From contig OY821741.1 of assembly GCA_963682055.1 (NCBI GenBank), positions 26,544,711-26,608,710 of the forward strand: a stretch of 64,000 bases of DNA, in the 5' to 3' direction. Both the position numbers and the translations under genes were made by a program. Origin of the DNA: Primula veris. Lineage: Eukaryota; Streptophyta; Magnoliopsida; Ericales; Primulaceae. Positions 1 to 11,568 of the stretch are shown here, piece after piece; position 1 is the first letter of the stretch, and each line of letters opens with the position of its first letter. The notes below the pieces were generated by a model, which worked only from the letters and a program-made list of their open reading frames with translations, had not been told where the DNA came from and searched no databases.

Positions 1-13
1 ATTAACTTGAATT

Positions 14-770
14 ATGGCGAACTGCGAAGTTTTCTATCAAGAGGAGACTTCACAAGTGCCAGAGCATTCAATAGGTTGAAACGCGCTCGAGACATTTGTT
101 CTTCTCGAATCTTGGGGTGGAAAGTTTAAAAAAAATATCCTGTCTGCCCAATGGGATGAGGTGTCCTCGAAGGTATTTGAAGTTTCCAATTGTACAAGGA
201 CCAAAACTCATTGTTGATACCGTCTAGATACACTAAAAAGTCGTTATAAAAAGGAGAAGGAAAAGTTGGCAGAAAATGTGATTGGCTCTTTTTTAGTAAG
301 ATGGATTCAATTTTCTCTTCTTTATTAAGCCTAAAAACTGGATTATTATACAACGGAGTGTATCCTAGGTATTCCAACTGGTCAAATGTAATGAGAAATG
401 AGGTCCTTTGACGCAGAGTATGCGAAATAAGAAAGTGAAAGCTTGCAAAAATCTTCAACCATATAAGAAGAGGAAATGCAAAAAAAATGAAAATTTAGAG
501 GATACTCAACCTCAAAAGAGGAGAGGCGAGGAGTAAAAAGATGGATGCTAGAAAGCCTTGCAAGTTTGTTTCTACTTGTTTTACCATATTTTGCAACATT
601 TATGAAAAAGGTTGAGAATAACAAATACGATCAAATGGCTGAGTTGGAGAAAGTAAGGATGGCGTGTCCGAAATAGTTGGAGCCGGAAAGAATTAAAATT
701 TTACACACGTGGGTAGAGCTGGCCAAGATTTTGAGAATTAAGATCGATGAGGATATATCAAAGAATTAAA
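14..770 (+). pseudogene. Trihelix (GT) transcription factor pseudogene, copy A left arm
   Basis: This is a decayed copy of a plant trihelix DNA-binding protein of the ASIL/ENAP (Myb/SANT-like) type. Its start lies outside the window. The C-terminal helix is clear near 600-760: NKYDQMAELEKVRMACPK, a stop, then an EPERIKIL-like stretch and VELAKILRIKIDED, which follows the family pattern (QMxxLEKxRMxF, QVELxKI). Upstream reading frames keep pieces of the LLEAWG helix and the WVFF-like helix, broken by stops and frameshifts. Two sister copies lie at 25534 and 36903. Family assignment rests on motif recall, not a search. Confidence 0.7.
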
Positions 771-1187
771 ACATCGGGTGTGGCCCTCGATACATTAGTT
801 TGCATATTTGCTTTTATTCATTTATTTGAACTGAAAACCTATGTTTTTCAAATAAAAATATGATTTTTCTAACGTTGTGTGATGAATACTTTTGTCGTAT
901 TTTGGTTTAATGATTGATTATTTATTTAAAATTTAACGGCTTTTAGATAAATTATAAAGTATCCATTCAAAAGAAAAAAATGATATCTAACTAATTACAT
1001 ATGTATTTTATAAGTAGTTCCTTCATGCTAAAACCCGCTAAGAATAGCTTAGGTATAGGGTTCTAGTCTTAACTTAGAATATATTTTACCTTAGTATTCA
1101 TAGAATCATATTCTTCAATTTATTGACTTGTTCTAATTTATTTATGTTATTGGAGGTGATTTTTACCATGGATAACGTGGTAAATGA

Positions 1188-1192
1188 CATTC
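1188..1192. repeat. Target site duplication of chromovirus, left
   Basis: CATTC here matches CATTC at 11564-11568. The pair brackets the TG...CA ends of the full-length element exactly. Confidence 0.95.
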
Positions 1193-3126
1193 TGTCACGC
1201 CCCAAAATCCGTAAAACGAATATCGAGGCATGACCTTTTTAAAACAAAAGAAAATAGAACCTGTTGGTACGAATTTAAAAAAAAAAATTTAAAAGAAAAC
1301 ACAACGAGCTAATGGAACAATTAAACTGTAGATAAAAGTGTTTGCCAAACGCGGCTACAAGACGAGACAGTTTTGAAAAATTTATAAAAATAAATAAACG
1401 AATGTAAATTGCCCGTAGGCTACAACCTCAAAATATAATCTAAATGAAAATAAAGCGGAAGCCCCGAGCCCATGTGATGCATTGCTAAAGCTGCTAACCA
1501 AACGCCTCAACCTATAATGTACCTGAACAACAAAATTGTAACGGTGAGTCCCACACACATAACTAGACGGGACGGCACCACAAATACCGTCATTCCATTC
1601 TATAAATGCAAGAGCTCACAAATTCTACAACTACGATAATCGACGTATAAAAAGAAATAAAATAACATTCTACAACGGGATAAATTAAATAAATTAAATA
1701 ACGTCAACACAAATCAATAACAAACATGGACCTCTCATGCCACCTACCCCGGTCCGTAAGGTAGGTCATTCCCTATCCCCTCGGCCGTCTTCTGTCCCAG
1801 GAATTAGGAAGAGACAGAGACCATTGCTAACATAAAAGTAGATTTAAAATGCGCACTTGGACCTCTCATGCCACTCGCCCCAGTCCGTAAGACGAGTCAT
1901 TCCCTATCCCCACGGCCGTCTTCTGTCCCCGGAATTAGGAAGAGACAGAGACCATAGCTAACATAAAAATAAATATAGTGCACACTAGGACCTCTCATGC
2001 CACTCGCCCCAGTCCGTAAGACGAGTCATTCCCTATCCCCAATGCCGTCTTCTGTCCCCGGAATTAGGAAGAGACAGAGACCATTGCTAATGTATCAATA
2101 TTAAGGCCTCGGCCGATAATATTATACTATTCATATAACACATTCTCATACATACAAATATTAAGGCCTCGGCCAATAAATAATAAACCAATCATTTATC
2201 ACATTCTCTTACGTCATTCTAACGTAATTCAACGAAACCCAAAAGCATAGGTGCTAGATTCGCAACTAGCCAAACAAGTCTAATCAACATGAAAACTCAT
2301 TCAAGCATTCTAGCAAACACCTTGTATGCATAAACTACAATGCATCTATATTCAACAATAAATTACCCAATTTAACAACAATTATAATAACACAATATCA
2401 ATACATAAAGACATGCAAATTCATCCATATTCTCGCTAATCCGAAATTAACACGACTAAATCCTCAATTAACAATTAAGTGAATTAAACATATAATCAAC
2501 TAAACCCAATTAACAAATAAGTGAATTAAACATAAAATCAACTAAACCCAATTAACAAATTATAAAACTAATTAAGATAAAAGGCAAAAACCCCCAATTT
2601 ATACTAAACGTAAAACATAATCTTAACATACACCCTCGTCTAGTCGCTATGGATAACCCCCGTTACCTTAGCGTGTAGAGGAGATGCTTCCGGTAAGAAT
2701 CCGCTAGCGTGGTTTCTTCTTCTTCTTCTTCTTCTTCTTCTCTCTTTTCTCTCTTTTTCTTTCTTGTGTTTGGCTGGTTTTAGGTTTGTTTTTGAAAGAA
2801 GTGGGCTGATTTTTGGTTTAGAAAAAACTGTTTTTAGATAGTTTGTGGAAGCGAACTATTTGGTCCCCAAAGTTCTAAAAGCTAACTTTTAATCAAAATT
2901 ATTAATAAACTACTCAATAATAACAAATCTTTAGAAACAAATCTATTGGGTCCTTTTTATTAGTAAAATTAGTAACAGGTTTTTTTAAAATAAGGTTTTT
3001 CGGAAGACTTTCGGTTTTTGGCTAAAAATTAGTCGAGTGACCGGTTTTTGGTAAAATTTTGAATAAAACGTTTTTGGATAAATTAATTCCTAATTAAAAA
3101 CATTTATAAATATACGGGATGTTACA
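1193..3126 (-). repeat. 3' LTR of chromovirus
   Basis: Starts TGTCACGCCCC and ends GGGATGTTACA on the plus strand. It holds three tandem sub-repeats of about 130 bp (from 1731, 1862 and 1991), a CTT microsatellite near 2710-2740, and a short spurious frame read from the LTR. It is nearly identical to the 5' LTR at 9634-11563. Confidence 0.95.
1731..2090. repeat. Three sub-repeats with covarying hairpin, in LTR
   Basis: Three units of about 130 bp each begin CCTCTCATGCCAC. Each has a short hairpin around the loop AGTCCGTAAG or GGTCCGTAAG. The stem is CCTACC/GGTAGG in unit 1 (1743-1748 with 1760-1765) but ACTCG/CGAGT in units 2 and 3 (1873-1877 with 1893-1897; 2002-2006 with 2022-2026). The paired changes preserve pairing. 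Confidence 0.75.
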
Positions 3127-3140
3127 ACTAACCCTCCTTA
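3127..3140 (-). promoter_or_regulatory. Polypurine tract 2 (used for short LTR)
   Basis: In element sense the tract reads AAGGAGGGTTAGT directly before TGTAACATCC, the LTR start. It is preceded by the motif ATTTCGGGACGAAATT, which recurs before polypurine tract 1. It is the plus-strand DNA primer site expected for this LTR boundary. Confidence 0.85.
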
Positions 3141-3580
3141 AAAGAATTTCGTCCCGAAATTTCCTTTCTAAACAACTATACCCAGGAATTATAAACTTTT
3201 ATAAACAAAGCCTAAAAATTTTAAACGTACAATGCGTGACATAATTCAAGAAATAACATACGCAGGGTTCACAACCCGTATCAACTCCATATCTCAAAAT
3301 AAAATGAACTCCAGATAATGCACAACATGTAAGAATAACCTCCTGTAGATAATATCTAACAGAATAAAAGACAACAACGTAAAACAAACGGCTGCAACAT
3401 AAAAGTCAATAAAGTAAACTAAGCTGACATGCTTCTACCTCAACAACTCCATACATCTACAAAGCCCAAATAAGGTAAACACCTATATGCAATATCAAAC
3501 ATAATAAAAGACAACAACTCAACAACTCCGTAAACTCTAGACGCTATAACAAAAATAAATTCCAAACTCTAGGCGTTACA
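3141..3580 (-). other. Chromovirus 3' untranslated segment with LTR-like start
   Basis: About 440 bp between the two polypurine tracts. In element sense it begins TGTAACGCCTAGAG at 3580, which looks like an LTR terminus. A related segment forms the first about 400 bp of the long solo LTR at 41194. No credible protein is encoded here. Confidence 0.7.
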
Positions 3581-3593
3581 ACCCTTCCCCGAT
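3581..3593 (-). promoter_or_regulatory. Polypurine tract 1 (alternative U3 boundary)
   Basis: Element-sense ATCGGGGAAGGGT directly precedes TGTAACGCC and follows the motif ATTTCGGGACGAAATT, the same arrangement as tract 2. The insertion at 41194 begins at the equivalent TGTAACGCC with a perfect TSD, which supports this tract having been used in the family. Confidence 0.65.
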
Positions 3594-3624
3594 AAAGAAA
3601 TTTCGTCCCGAAATTAGAATGCAT

Positions 3625-6600
3625 CTAAAGAAAAGTACCTAAAGAAAAGTCAAGATTAGGATATTTACTCTTCATCTCATCCTCGCGTTCCCAAGTTGCC
3701 TCCTCGGCCCCGTGATGTTTCCAAACCACTTTCACCAATCTAATCGTATTTCCTCGAAGTTCCTTCTCTTGTACATCGATAATCTTCATAGGACCCACTT
3801 CGTAGGTCACATCCGCACTAACCTCAATGTCTTCAAAGTCCACCACGTGTGAAGGGTCGTGATGGTACTTTTTCAACATTGACACATGGAACACCGGGTG
3901 AACCCCCGCCAACTTTGGTGGCAAGTCCAACCGATATGCCACTTCTCCAACTCGGTCCACGATCTCAAATGGTCCGATAAATCTCGGGCTCAACTTTCCT
4001 TTAGAGCCAAACCTCATAATCCCCTTCCTGGGCGAAACTCGCAAAAATACGTGATCCCCCTTTTCGAACTCCAATGGTCTCCTCCTCTTATCCGCATAAC
4101 TCTTTTGTCTACTTCGAGCCGTCTCAAGCCTTTGCCGAATTAACTTAATCTTTTCGGTCGTTTCTTGAATCAATTGCGGTCCTAGCATTTCCGCTTCTCC
4201 CACCTCGGTCCAACACACCGGAGACCTACACGGCCGCCCGTATAAAGCCTCGAAAGGTGCCATGCCAATACTAGCTTGAAAGCAATTATTATACGCAAAC
4301 TCAACTAAGGGTAGATGGCTCTCCCAACCTCCCTTAAAGTCGTTCACACACGCTCGCAACATATCCTCTAACACTTGGATAGTCCGCTCCGATTGTCCAT
4401 CCGTTTGAGGATGAAATACCGTACTCATTGTCAACTTGGTCCCTAAGGCATTTTGTAATGCACCCCAGAACCTCGACACAAATCTCGCGTCTCGATCCGA
4501 TACTATCGAAATAGGCACCCCATGAAGTCTAACAATTTCCTTAATATACTTCCGTCCCAAGATTTCCACCGAATTCGTCATCTTAATCGCAATGAAGTGT
4601 GCGGATTTGGTCAAACGGTCGACCACAACCCACACAGCGTCATTCCCACTTACCGATTTAGGTAAGTTGGTCACAAAATCCATTGCTATCCTTTCCCACT
4701 TCCATTCCGCTACCGGTAAGGGTTGGAGCATACCCGCCGGCCTTTGGTGTTCCGCCTTCACTTGTTGGCAAGTTAGGCACTTGCTAACATATGAAGCTAC
4801 ATCTCGTTTCATTCCGGGCCACCAAAATTGTCTCTTCGCATCGTGATACATTTTCGTCCTGCCGGGATGAACGGCTAATCGGGAGTGGTGAAACTCCTTT
4901 AATACCTCGTTCCTCATGTTTTCTGTCACATAAGTCCTTCCCTTAAAGCGTAGTCCTCCATCGGTTCCTTTTGTCCAACTCTCTAATCCTTCGCTCGAAC
5001 TTATCTGTTTCTCAAAGTTCTCCACTTTCTCATCCCCTTCTTGTGCTTCCAGAAATCTACTCACAAGTTCCGGTTGTACCACGATTGTGTACAAAGTCCC
5101 CGCATTAACATGTCCCAACTCCAAGTCGAACTCGTTCACTTTTCCCATCATCCTCCATTCCTCGATCGCCACATGCGCTAAGGTCGCATGGGACTTTCGA
5201 CTCAAAGCATCCGCCACTACATTGGCCTTTCCCGGATGATAGTGCAAGTCGTAGTCGTACTGTTCCAAATATTCCATCCATCTTCGTTGTCGCATATTTA
5301 GGTCCCGTTGGGTAAAAATATGCCCTAAGCTCTTGTGATCCGAGAACACTTCAAACTTTTCCCCAAACAGATAATGTCTCCATATCTTCAACGCATGAAC
5401 TATTGCCGCTAGCTCTAGGTCATGAGTCGGATAGTTCTTTTCGTGAATCTTTAGTTGTCGCGAAGCATATGCGATAACTTTTCCGTCTTGCATTAAGACG
5501 CAACCCAAACCTTCCTTCGAAGCATCGCAATACACTTGGTAACCCTTCCCTTGCTCGGGAATAACTAGTATGGGGGAACTAGTCAACCGTTTCTTGAGCT
5601 CTAGGAAAGCTTTCTCGCAAGCCTCACTCCACACAAACTTCACCCCTTTCTTGGTAAGGTAAGTCATAAGAGTCGCTAACTTAGATAAATCCTTGACGAA
5701 CCGTCGATAGTATCCCGCTAAACCCAAGAAACTTCGAATCTCGAACACATTCTTCGGTTGTGTCCATTTCGAAACTGCCTCAATTTTCGTCGTGTCCACC
5801 TTTACCCCTTCTTCCGAGATCACATGTCCCATAAATTTCACCTCATTTAGCCAAAATTCACATTTGCTAAATTTTCCGTAAAGTTGGTGCTCTCTCAACG
5901 TGAGCAACGCTAAACGGAGATGTTCCTCGTGTTCCTCTCTTGAACTCGAGTAGATCAAGATATCGTCGACGAAGAATACCACAAACTTGTCGAGATACTC
6001 CTTAAAGATTTGATTCATTAACTCCATAAATGCCGCCGGTGCATTAGTTAATCCGAATGGCATGACCACAAACTCATAGTGACCATACCGGGTCCTAAAG
6101 GCCGTTTTCGAAATATCCTCATCCTTCACCCTCAATTGGTGATAGCCTGATCGTAAATCGATTTTTGAAAAGAACGTCGCTCCTTTCAGTTGGTCAAACA
6201 AATCATCAATTCGAGGTAGTGGGTACTTATTCTTAATAGTCACCCTATTTAACTTTCGATAGTCGATGCACATCCTCATCGATCCATCCTTCTTTTGCAC
6301 GAACAAGGCCGGTGCCGCCCACGGTGACGTACTCCGCCTAATAAACCCCTTTTCTAGCAGTTCTTCTAACTGCTTACTTAACTCCTTCAATTCTGCTGGT
6401 GCCAAACGGTACGGGGAAATGGCTATAGGTGCCGTTCCCGATACCAATTCGATAGAAAAGTCTAACGCTCTCTTCGGTGGTAACCCAGGTAGATCCCTCG
6501 GAAACACATCTCTAAAATCGTCCACTACTCGTGGCCACATTTCCACCTCTTTGTCGTTATCCACTATTGAGAGACTAGCCAAAAGACAAGACAGGTTGCC

Positions 6601-8433
6601 CACAACCCGCTTGGAATAATATGGAATAGAAGAAAGGGTAGCGTCCCTTTCCCCACGAAAGAACACCTCATCTCCGGATGAAGTTGTAAGGAAAACTTTT
6701 CGTCGAACACAATCGATGAAAGAATTGAAATGAACCAACCAGTCCATTCCAAGAATCACGTCGAACCCCGACATTTCTATAACCACTAAATCGAATATAA
6801 GCACATGGTTCGCGACCACCATCTCACAAGACCGACACACTCGGTCCAACACAACTCGACCCCCAACAGGAGTCTCTACAGCAATCGGGTTCTCTAGAAT
6901 CCCAATTTCTAACAACAACGACTCAACTAGACTTCTAGATATAAAAGAATGTGAAGCTCCCGTATCGAAAAGAACATGTGCCCAAGATGAGCACACAAGG
7001 ACCATACCTTGTACATTTGCCGGATCTCCTTGGTTTGGCAACTGTGGTAAGGCAAATAGACGAGCTTGAACTGGTGGGTTTCCTTGCGGTCCTCGATTTC
7101 CCCCATGATTACCTCGGTTTACCTGGCCTTGATAGCCTCCTCGGTAGTTCCCACGGTTTCCCCCTCCTTGGTGGTTACCTCGAAACCCTCCCCCTTGGTT
7201 CCCAGGTAATTGGTGTGGTGGTACAAATTCCGGTCCTCTAGGTGGTGGTGGTGGTAATCTTGGTTGGTTAAAAGGCCGGTTGGTGTCGATTCTTCCTTGT
7301 CCCAAGATACAAACTCTTGCCGTATGTCCAAACCGGTTGCAGGTCCTACATAGGACTCTAGGGCACTCGTATTGTCGATGGTTCACATCTCCACAAGTGA
7401 AACAGGCTCTCTTCATTATGGTGTTTGCCGGTGGTGGATTAAAAACCCTCTCTCCTCTGCCCTGTTGTGGAAAACGCGAATTATTCGCCATATCCCAAGT
7501 CCTCTTCTTCTCTTCCCTCGGAGTATTTCCGGTTTTCGACTTGTCCGAGATTCGCTTGTTATGGAGTAGAGCTCCTTCCACAGCTTGAGCCGATTTGACC
7601 AACTCATTATAGTTGACATGACGGGCCGATGCCAATTGCAATGAGATTGTCGGGTTCAGCCCCTTCATGAACCTCCTACATTTTTCCGCACCCCCTAGAA
7701 CCGAGTCTGGGGCATACCTCGAGAGTGAGGTAAACTTTAGCTGGTATGCTTGAACGGTCATACCCCCCTGATATAGTTCGTCGAACCGCCTCCTCATTTC
7801 GTCCTTATAAGAATCGGGAAGAAACTGTCGATTGAACAATTCGATGAATCCATCCCAGTCGATGTTGGTTAAGTCGTAAGTATCCACGATCCCTAACCAC
7901 CACTTCCGTGCTTCACCCTTTAGGTGAAACTGAGCCATATTTACCCATTGTTTCCCATCGACTATTCCCGCCGCCGATAAATACTTCTCAATTTCGTCCA
8001 CCCATCCCTCAGCTATGGATGGTTCACCTACCCCATCGAAGGTCGGAGCCCCCAATCGGGTGAAGTTAAGCAATCCGTTGTTGCTTGAACTCCCAGCTTG
8101 TGCATTCTGCACCATCATTTGCACCACCTTCTGAAGGTCGGTCATCACTTGACTAGCATTTACCGTTTCCGGTTCAGGTGCAAAAGTCTCTTCTTCTTCC
8201 ACATTCACTTCCTCATACACATTCTCGGCCTCGGGTTGCTCAGGTGGTGGGGCATTAGTGTTACCTCTCCCCCCACGACCTCTAGCAGCCCTTACCCCTC
8301 TAGTTGCTCCCCGCCCCCTTGGAGCTCTTCTTCCTCTTCCATTAGTCCTCCCTCGGGTGGCCGCACCGCTTGATGGTGATGCGCCCCCGCGTGTAGCTGG
8401 TCCCCTTCCACTAGTCCTTGTGGTAATAGCCAT
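3625..8433 (-). CDS. gag-pol: Chromovirus gag-pol polyprotein, intact
   Basis: A single 1602-residue frame encodes all proteins for retrotransposition. In order, with approximate residues: an Arg/Gly-rich N-terminus (1-60); capsid-like gag (110-290); two CCHC zinc knuckles, [14 protein letters not shown] and [14 protein letters not shown] (340-375); aspartic protease [12 protein letters not shown] (about 490); reverse transcriptase with FVDDILIYS (about 823); RNase H ([10 protein letters not shown], about 969; DHKSL); integrase HHCC finger (1180-1225), the catalytic D, D and E ([20 protein letters not shown]; about 1250, 1314 and 1350); and a chromodomain (1535-1598, [14 protein letters not shown]). 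The length suits a Tekay element. The ATG at 8433 is the first in frame after the leader. Gag and pol share one frame, so cleavage by the protease must separate them. No stop or frameshift is seen, so it may be active. Confidence 0.97.
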   Translation of the reverse strand: MAITTRTSGRGPATRGGASPSSGAATRGRTNGRGRRAPRGRGATRGVRAARGRGGRGNTNAPPPEQPEAENVYEEVNVEEEETFAPEPETVNASQVMTDLQKVVQMMVQNAQAGSSSNNGLLNFTRLGAPTFDGVGEPSIAEGWVDEIEKYLSAAGIVDGKQWVNMAQFHLKGEARKWWLGIVDTYDLTNIDWDGFIELFNRQFLPDSYKDEMRRRFDELYQGGMTVQAYQLKFTSLSRYAPDSVLGGAEKCRRFMKGLNPTISLQLASARHVNYNELVKSAQAVEGALLHNKRISDKSKTGNTPREEKKRTWDMANNSRFPQQGRGERVFNPPPANTIMKRACFTCGDVNHRQYECPRVLCRTCNRFGHTARVCILGQGRIDTNRPFNQPRLPPPPPRGPEFVPPHQLPGNQGGGFRGNHQGGGNRGNYRGGYQGQVNRGNHGGNRGPQGNPPVQARLFALPQLPNQGDPANVQGMVLVCSSWAHVLFDTGASHSFISRSLVESLLLEIGILENPIAVETPVGGRVVLDRVCRSCEMVVANHVLIFDLVVIEMSGFDVILGMDWLVHFNSFIDCVRRKVFLTTSSGDEVFFRGERDATLSSIPYYSKRVVGNLSCLLASLSIVDNDKEVEMWPRVVDDFRDVFPRDLPGLPPKRALDFSIELVSGTAPIAISPYRLAPAELKELSKQLEELLEKGFIRRSTSPWAAPALFVQKKDGSMRMCIDYRKLNRVTIKNKYPLPRIDDLFDQLKGATFFSKIDLRSGYHQLRVKDEDISKTAFRTRYGHYEFVVMPFGLTNAPAAFMELMNQIFKEYLDKFVVFFVDDILIYSSSREEHEEHLRLALLTLREHQLYGKFSKCEFWLNEVKFMGHVISEEGVKVDTTKIEAVSKWTQPKNVFEIRSFLGLAGYYRRFVKDLSKLATLMTYLTKKGVKFVWSEACEKAFLELKKRLTSSPILVIPEQGKGYQVYCDASKEGLGCVLMQDGKVIAYASRQLKIHEKNYPTHDLELAAIVHALKIWRHYLFGEKFEVFSDHKSLGHIFTQRDLNMRQRRWMEYLEQYDYDLHYHPGKANVVADALSRKSHATLAHVAIEEWRMMGKVNEFDLELGHVNAGTLYTIVVQPELVSRFLEAQEGDEKVENFEKQISSSEGLESWTKGTDGGLRFKGRTYVTENMRNEVLKEFHHSRLAVHPGRTKMYHDAKRQFWWPGMKRDVASYVSKCLTCQQVKAEHQRPAGMLQPLPVAEWKWERIAMDFVTNLPKSVSGNDAVWVVVDRLTKSAHFIAIKMTNSVEILGRKYIKEIVRLHGVPISIVSDRDARFVSRFWGALQNALGTKLTMSTVFHPQTDGQSERTIQVLEDMLRACVNDFKGGWESHLPLVEFAYNNCFQASIGMAPFEALYGRPCRSPVCWTEVGEAEMLGPQLIQETTEKIKLIRQRLETARSRQKSYADKRRRPLEFEKGDHVFLRVSPRKGIMRFGSKGKLSPRFIGPFEIVDRVGEVAYRLDLPPKLAGVHPVFHVSMLKKYHHDPSHVVDFEDIEVSADVTYEVGPMKIIDVQEKELRGNTIRLVKVVWKHHGAEEATWEREDEMKSKYPNLDFSLGTFL

Positions 8434-9618
8434 TACTACAACAGATTAAACCAACACTTTAGTTGTCTTACTCGACACTACTATCCATACATGTATAATC
8501 ATACATGATAAAAGCTCGTTCTACAAATTAATCACTTAATCCAGCTTCATAAGGTTCAATAACTGATTTTTACGAATTCTCAATTTCGACGATATAACGC
8601 TTTGATTTTTCCAAAAATAGAAAATGAAAATTCCGAAACGCCAAAAAGATAGAGTACTGAAAAACGAAGCCAACGCTTCAAGCGGAATCAGAATCGGAGT
8701 TAAAACGAAGAAGTTATGAGCTTTCGAAGTATAGCAGAAAAACCGCAAAATTACCAGAATTCGACCGATCGTTTTGGTCCAAATATTCCCGAGAGGTCAG
8801 AAAAAATTCGACCGATCGTTTTGGGCAACGACCGATCGTTTTGGTCCAAATATTCCCGAGAGGTCACCAAAAATTCGACCGATCGTTTTGGGTAACGACC
8901 GATCGTTTTTTGGTCCAGTAGGGTCTGAAAAAAATTCTGAAGAATTTCAACCGATCGTTTTAGGCAACGACCGATCCTTTTACTGCAGAAAACTATCGAC
9001 ACAAAAACATAAAATTCCTCAATGCTTATGTATTCTATTCATGGAACATATCACACAACATCATTCTAATCCATAACATTTATACGAACAACATCGATTC
9101 GCATATAATATTCATTAACACACAAGTTAATAATTGAAAACGCACTACGTAAAACAATCAACTACGCAATTCTCGCACTCTAATAGTTTTCTACTAATAG
9201 ACATGCACACTTATACCTCACGCACATCGTATAAATCTACACACGCATACAATCAACACAAAAATGCGAGGGATAACCCATCACGATACGTTATCCTAAA
9301 GCACCCGAGCGTCCTCGCATACTCTAGAATTCCACATCGCTAAGATATTCCTTCACACATACCGACGAGAGGTCTACCCACTAGTTTGGCGAGCCGGGAT
9401 CAACAAGCGTCCTCATTGTCCCCAACTTGCCTCACATGTGGACTTTCCTTTCATCAAAAACTACTAAATTCTAGCTACATGCCTTAAGCTAAATGCAACC
9501 CCCCCGTTTTAGAAAAAGTTAAAGTTTTTGGAAAAAGTTTTGTAAAAATGATACGATGGATCTTGGTCCAATGGTTACCCATCTTCCCGTCGTCCCAAAG
9601 TATACAAGAACCTAGTTA
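8434..9618 (-). other. Chromovirus 5' leader
   Basis: About 1.2 kb between the primer site and the gag-pol ATG. It holds the CGATCG-rich array at 8760-8990 and otherwise AT-rich DNA with no coding signal. Confidence 0.8.
8760..8990. repeat. CCGATCGTTTTGG tandem array in leader
   Basis: Seven copies of a motif with the self-complementary core CGATCG occur at about 8763, 8813, 8829, 8878, 8897, 8950 and 8968. They alternate GTCC-type and GGCAA-type ends, giving a longer period of about 67 bp. The last two are degenerate. Confidence 0.85.
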
Positions 9619-9630
9619 GCTCTGATACCA
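9619..9630 (-). promoter_or_regulatory. Primer binding site, tRNA-iMet type
   Basis: The minus strand reads TGGTATCAGAGC three bases inside the 5' LTR, the sequence complementary to the 3' end of plant initiator tRNA-Met. Confidence 0.95.
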
Positions 9631-9633
9631 ACT

Positions 9634-11563
9634 TGTCACGCCCCAAAATCCGTAAAACGAATATCGAGGCATGACCTTTTTAAAACAAAAGAAAATAGAA
9701 CCTGTTGGTACGAATTTAAAAAAAAAATTTAAAAGAAAACACAACGAGCTAATGGAACAATTAAACTGTAGATAAAAGTGTTTGCCAAACGCGGCTACAA
9801 GACGAGACAGTTTTGAAAAATTTATAAAAATAAATAAACGAATGTAAATTGCCCATAGGCTACAATCTCAAAATATAATCTAAATGAAAATAAAGCGGAA
9901 GCCCCGAGCCCATGTGATGCATTGCTAAAGCTGCTAACCAAACGCCTCAACCTATAATGTACCTGAACAACAAAATTGTAACGGTGAGTCCCACGCACAT
10001 AACTAGACGGGACGGCACCACAAATACCGTCACTCCATTCTATAAATGCAAGAGCTCACAAATTCTACAACTACGATAATCGACGTATAAAAAGAAATAA
10101 AATAACATTCTACAACGGGATAAATTAAATAAATTAAATAACGTCAACACAAATCAATAACAAACATGGACCTCTCATGCCACCTACCCCGGTCCGTAAG
10201 GTAGGTCATTCCCTATCCCCTCGGCCGTCTTCTGTCCCCAGAATTAGGAAGAGACAGAGACCATTGCTAACATAAAAGTAGATTTAAAATGCGCACTTGG
10301 ACCTCTCATGCCACTCGCCCCAGTCCGTAAGACGAGTCATTCCCTATCCCCACGGCCGTCTTCTGTCCCCGGAATTAGGAAGAGACAGAGACCATAGCTA
10401 ACATAAAAATAAATATAGTGCACACTAGGACCTCTCATGCCACTCGCCCCAGTCCGTAAGACGAGTCATTCCCTATCCCCACTGCCGTCTTCTGTCCCCG
10501 GAATTAGGAAGAGACAGAGACCATTGCTAATGTATCAATATTAAGGCCTCGGCCGATAATATTATACTATTCATATAACACATTCTCATACATACAAATA
10601 TTAAGGCCTCGGCCAATAAATAATAAACCAATCATTTATCACATTCTCTTACGTCATTCTAACGTAATTCAACAAAACCCAAAAGCATAGGTGCTAGATT
10701 CGCAACTAGCCAAACAAGTCTAATCAACATGAAAACTCATTCAAGCATTCTAGCAAACACCTTGTATGCATAAACTACAATGCATCTATATTCAACAATA
10801 AATTACCCAATTTATCAACAATTATAATAACACAATATCAATACATAAAGACATGCAAACTCATCCATATTCTCGCTAATCCGAAATTAACATGACTAAA
10901 TCCTCAATTAACAATTAAGTGAATTAAACATATAATCAACTAAGCCCAATTAACAAATAAGTGAATTAAACATAAAATCAACTAAACCCAATTAACAATT
11001 TATAAAACTAATTAAGATAAAAGGAAAAAACCCCCAATTTATACTAAACGTAAAACATAATCCTAATATACACCCTCGTCTAGTCGCTATGGATGACCCC
11101 CGTTACCTTAGCGCGTAGAGGAGATGCTTCCGGTAAGAATCCGCTAGCGTGGTTTCTTCTTCTTCTTCTTCTTCTTCTCTCTTTTCTCTCTTTTTCTTTC
11201 TTGTGTTTGGCTGGTTTTAGGTTTGTTTTTGAAAGAAGTGGGCTGATTTTTGGTTTAGAAAAAACTGTTTTTAGATAGTTTGTGGAAGCGAACTATTTGG
11301 TCCCCAAAGTTCTAAAAGCTAACTTTTAATCAAAATTATTAATAAACTACTCAATAATAACAAATCTTTAGAAACAAATCTATTGGGTCCTTTTTATTAG
11401 TAAAATTAGTAACAGGTTTTTTTAAAATAAGGTTTTTCGGAAGACTTTCGGTTTTTGCCTAAAAATTAGTCGAGTGACCGGTTTTTGGTAAAATTTTGAA
11501 TAAAACGTTTTTGGATAAATTAATTTCTAATTAAAAACATTTATAAATATACGGGATGTTACA
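9634..11563 (-). repeat. 5' LTR of chromovirus
   Basis: A 1930-bp direct repeat of 1193-3126 with about 20 mismatches plus differences in an A run and the CTT repeat. It carries the same three sub-repeats (10171, 10302, 10431). Confidence 0.95.
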
Positions 11564-11568
11564 CATTC
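11564..11568. repeat. Target site duplication of chromovirus, right
   Basis: CATTC, identical to 1188-1192. Joining the flanks rebuilds the sequence seen in copy B near 26,815. Confidence 0.95.

Larger units (their letters stand above)
1193..11563 (-). mobile_element. Full-length Ty3/gypsy chromovirus (Tekay/Del-type)
   Basis: A complete 10,371-bp LTR retrotransposon in minus orientation. It has two LTRs of 1934 and 1930 bp (TGTAACATCC...GGGCGTGACA in element sense), a 5-bp target duplication CATTC, a tRNA-iMet primer site at 9619-9630, polypurine tracts upstream of the 3' LTR, and one uninterrupted gag-pol frame ending in a chromodomain. The LTRs differ at roughly 20 positions by eye (about 1%), so insertion was recent. 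It is nested in palindrome copy A. Clade assignment (Tekay/Del) follows from the long LTRs, gag with two zinc knuckles, single frame and C-terminal chromodomain. Confidence 0.95.

Noticed and set aside
3199..3387. 62-codon frame after gag-pol stop
   Set aside because: Falls in the 3' untranslated segment between the two polypurine tracts and has no protein-like pattern.
3886..8449. Several plus-strand and alternate minus-strand frames of 60-117 codons
   Set aside because: They lie within the gag-pol coding region and are shadows of it in other frames.
11093..11278. Frame with a poly-Leu run, also at 27413 (minus)
   Set aside because: It is read from the CTT/GAA microsatellite of the LTR; it exists only because the LTR is repeated.
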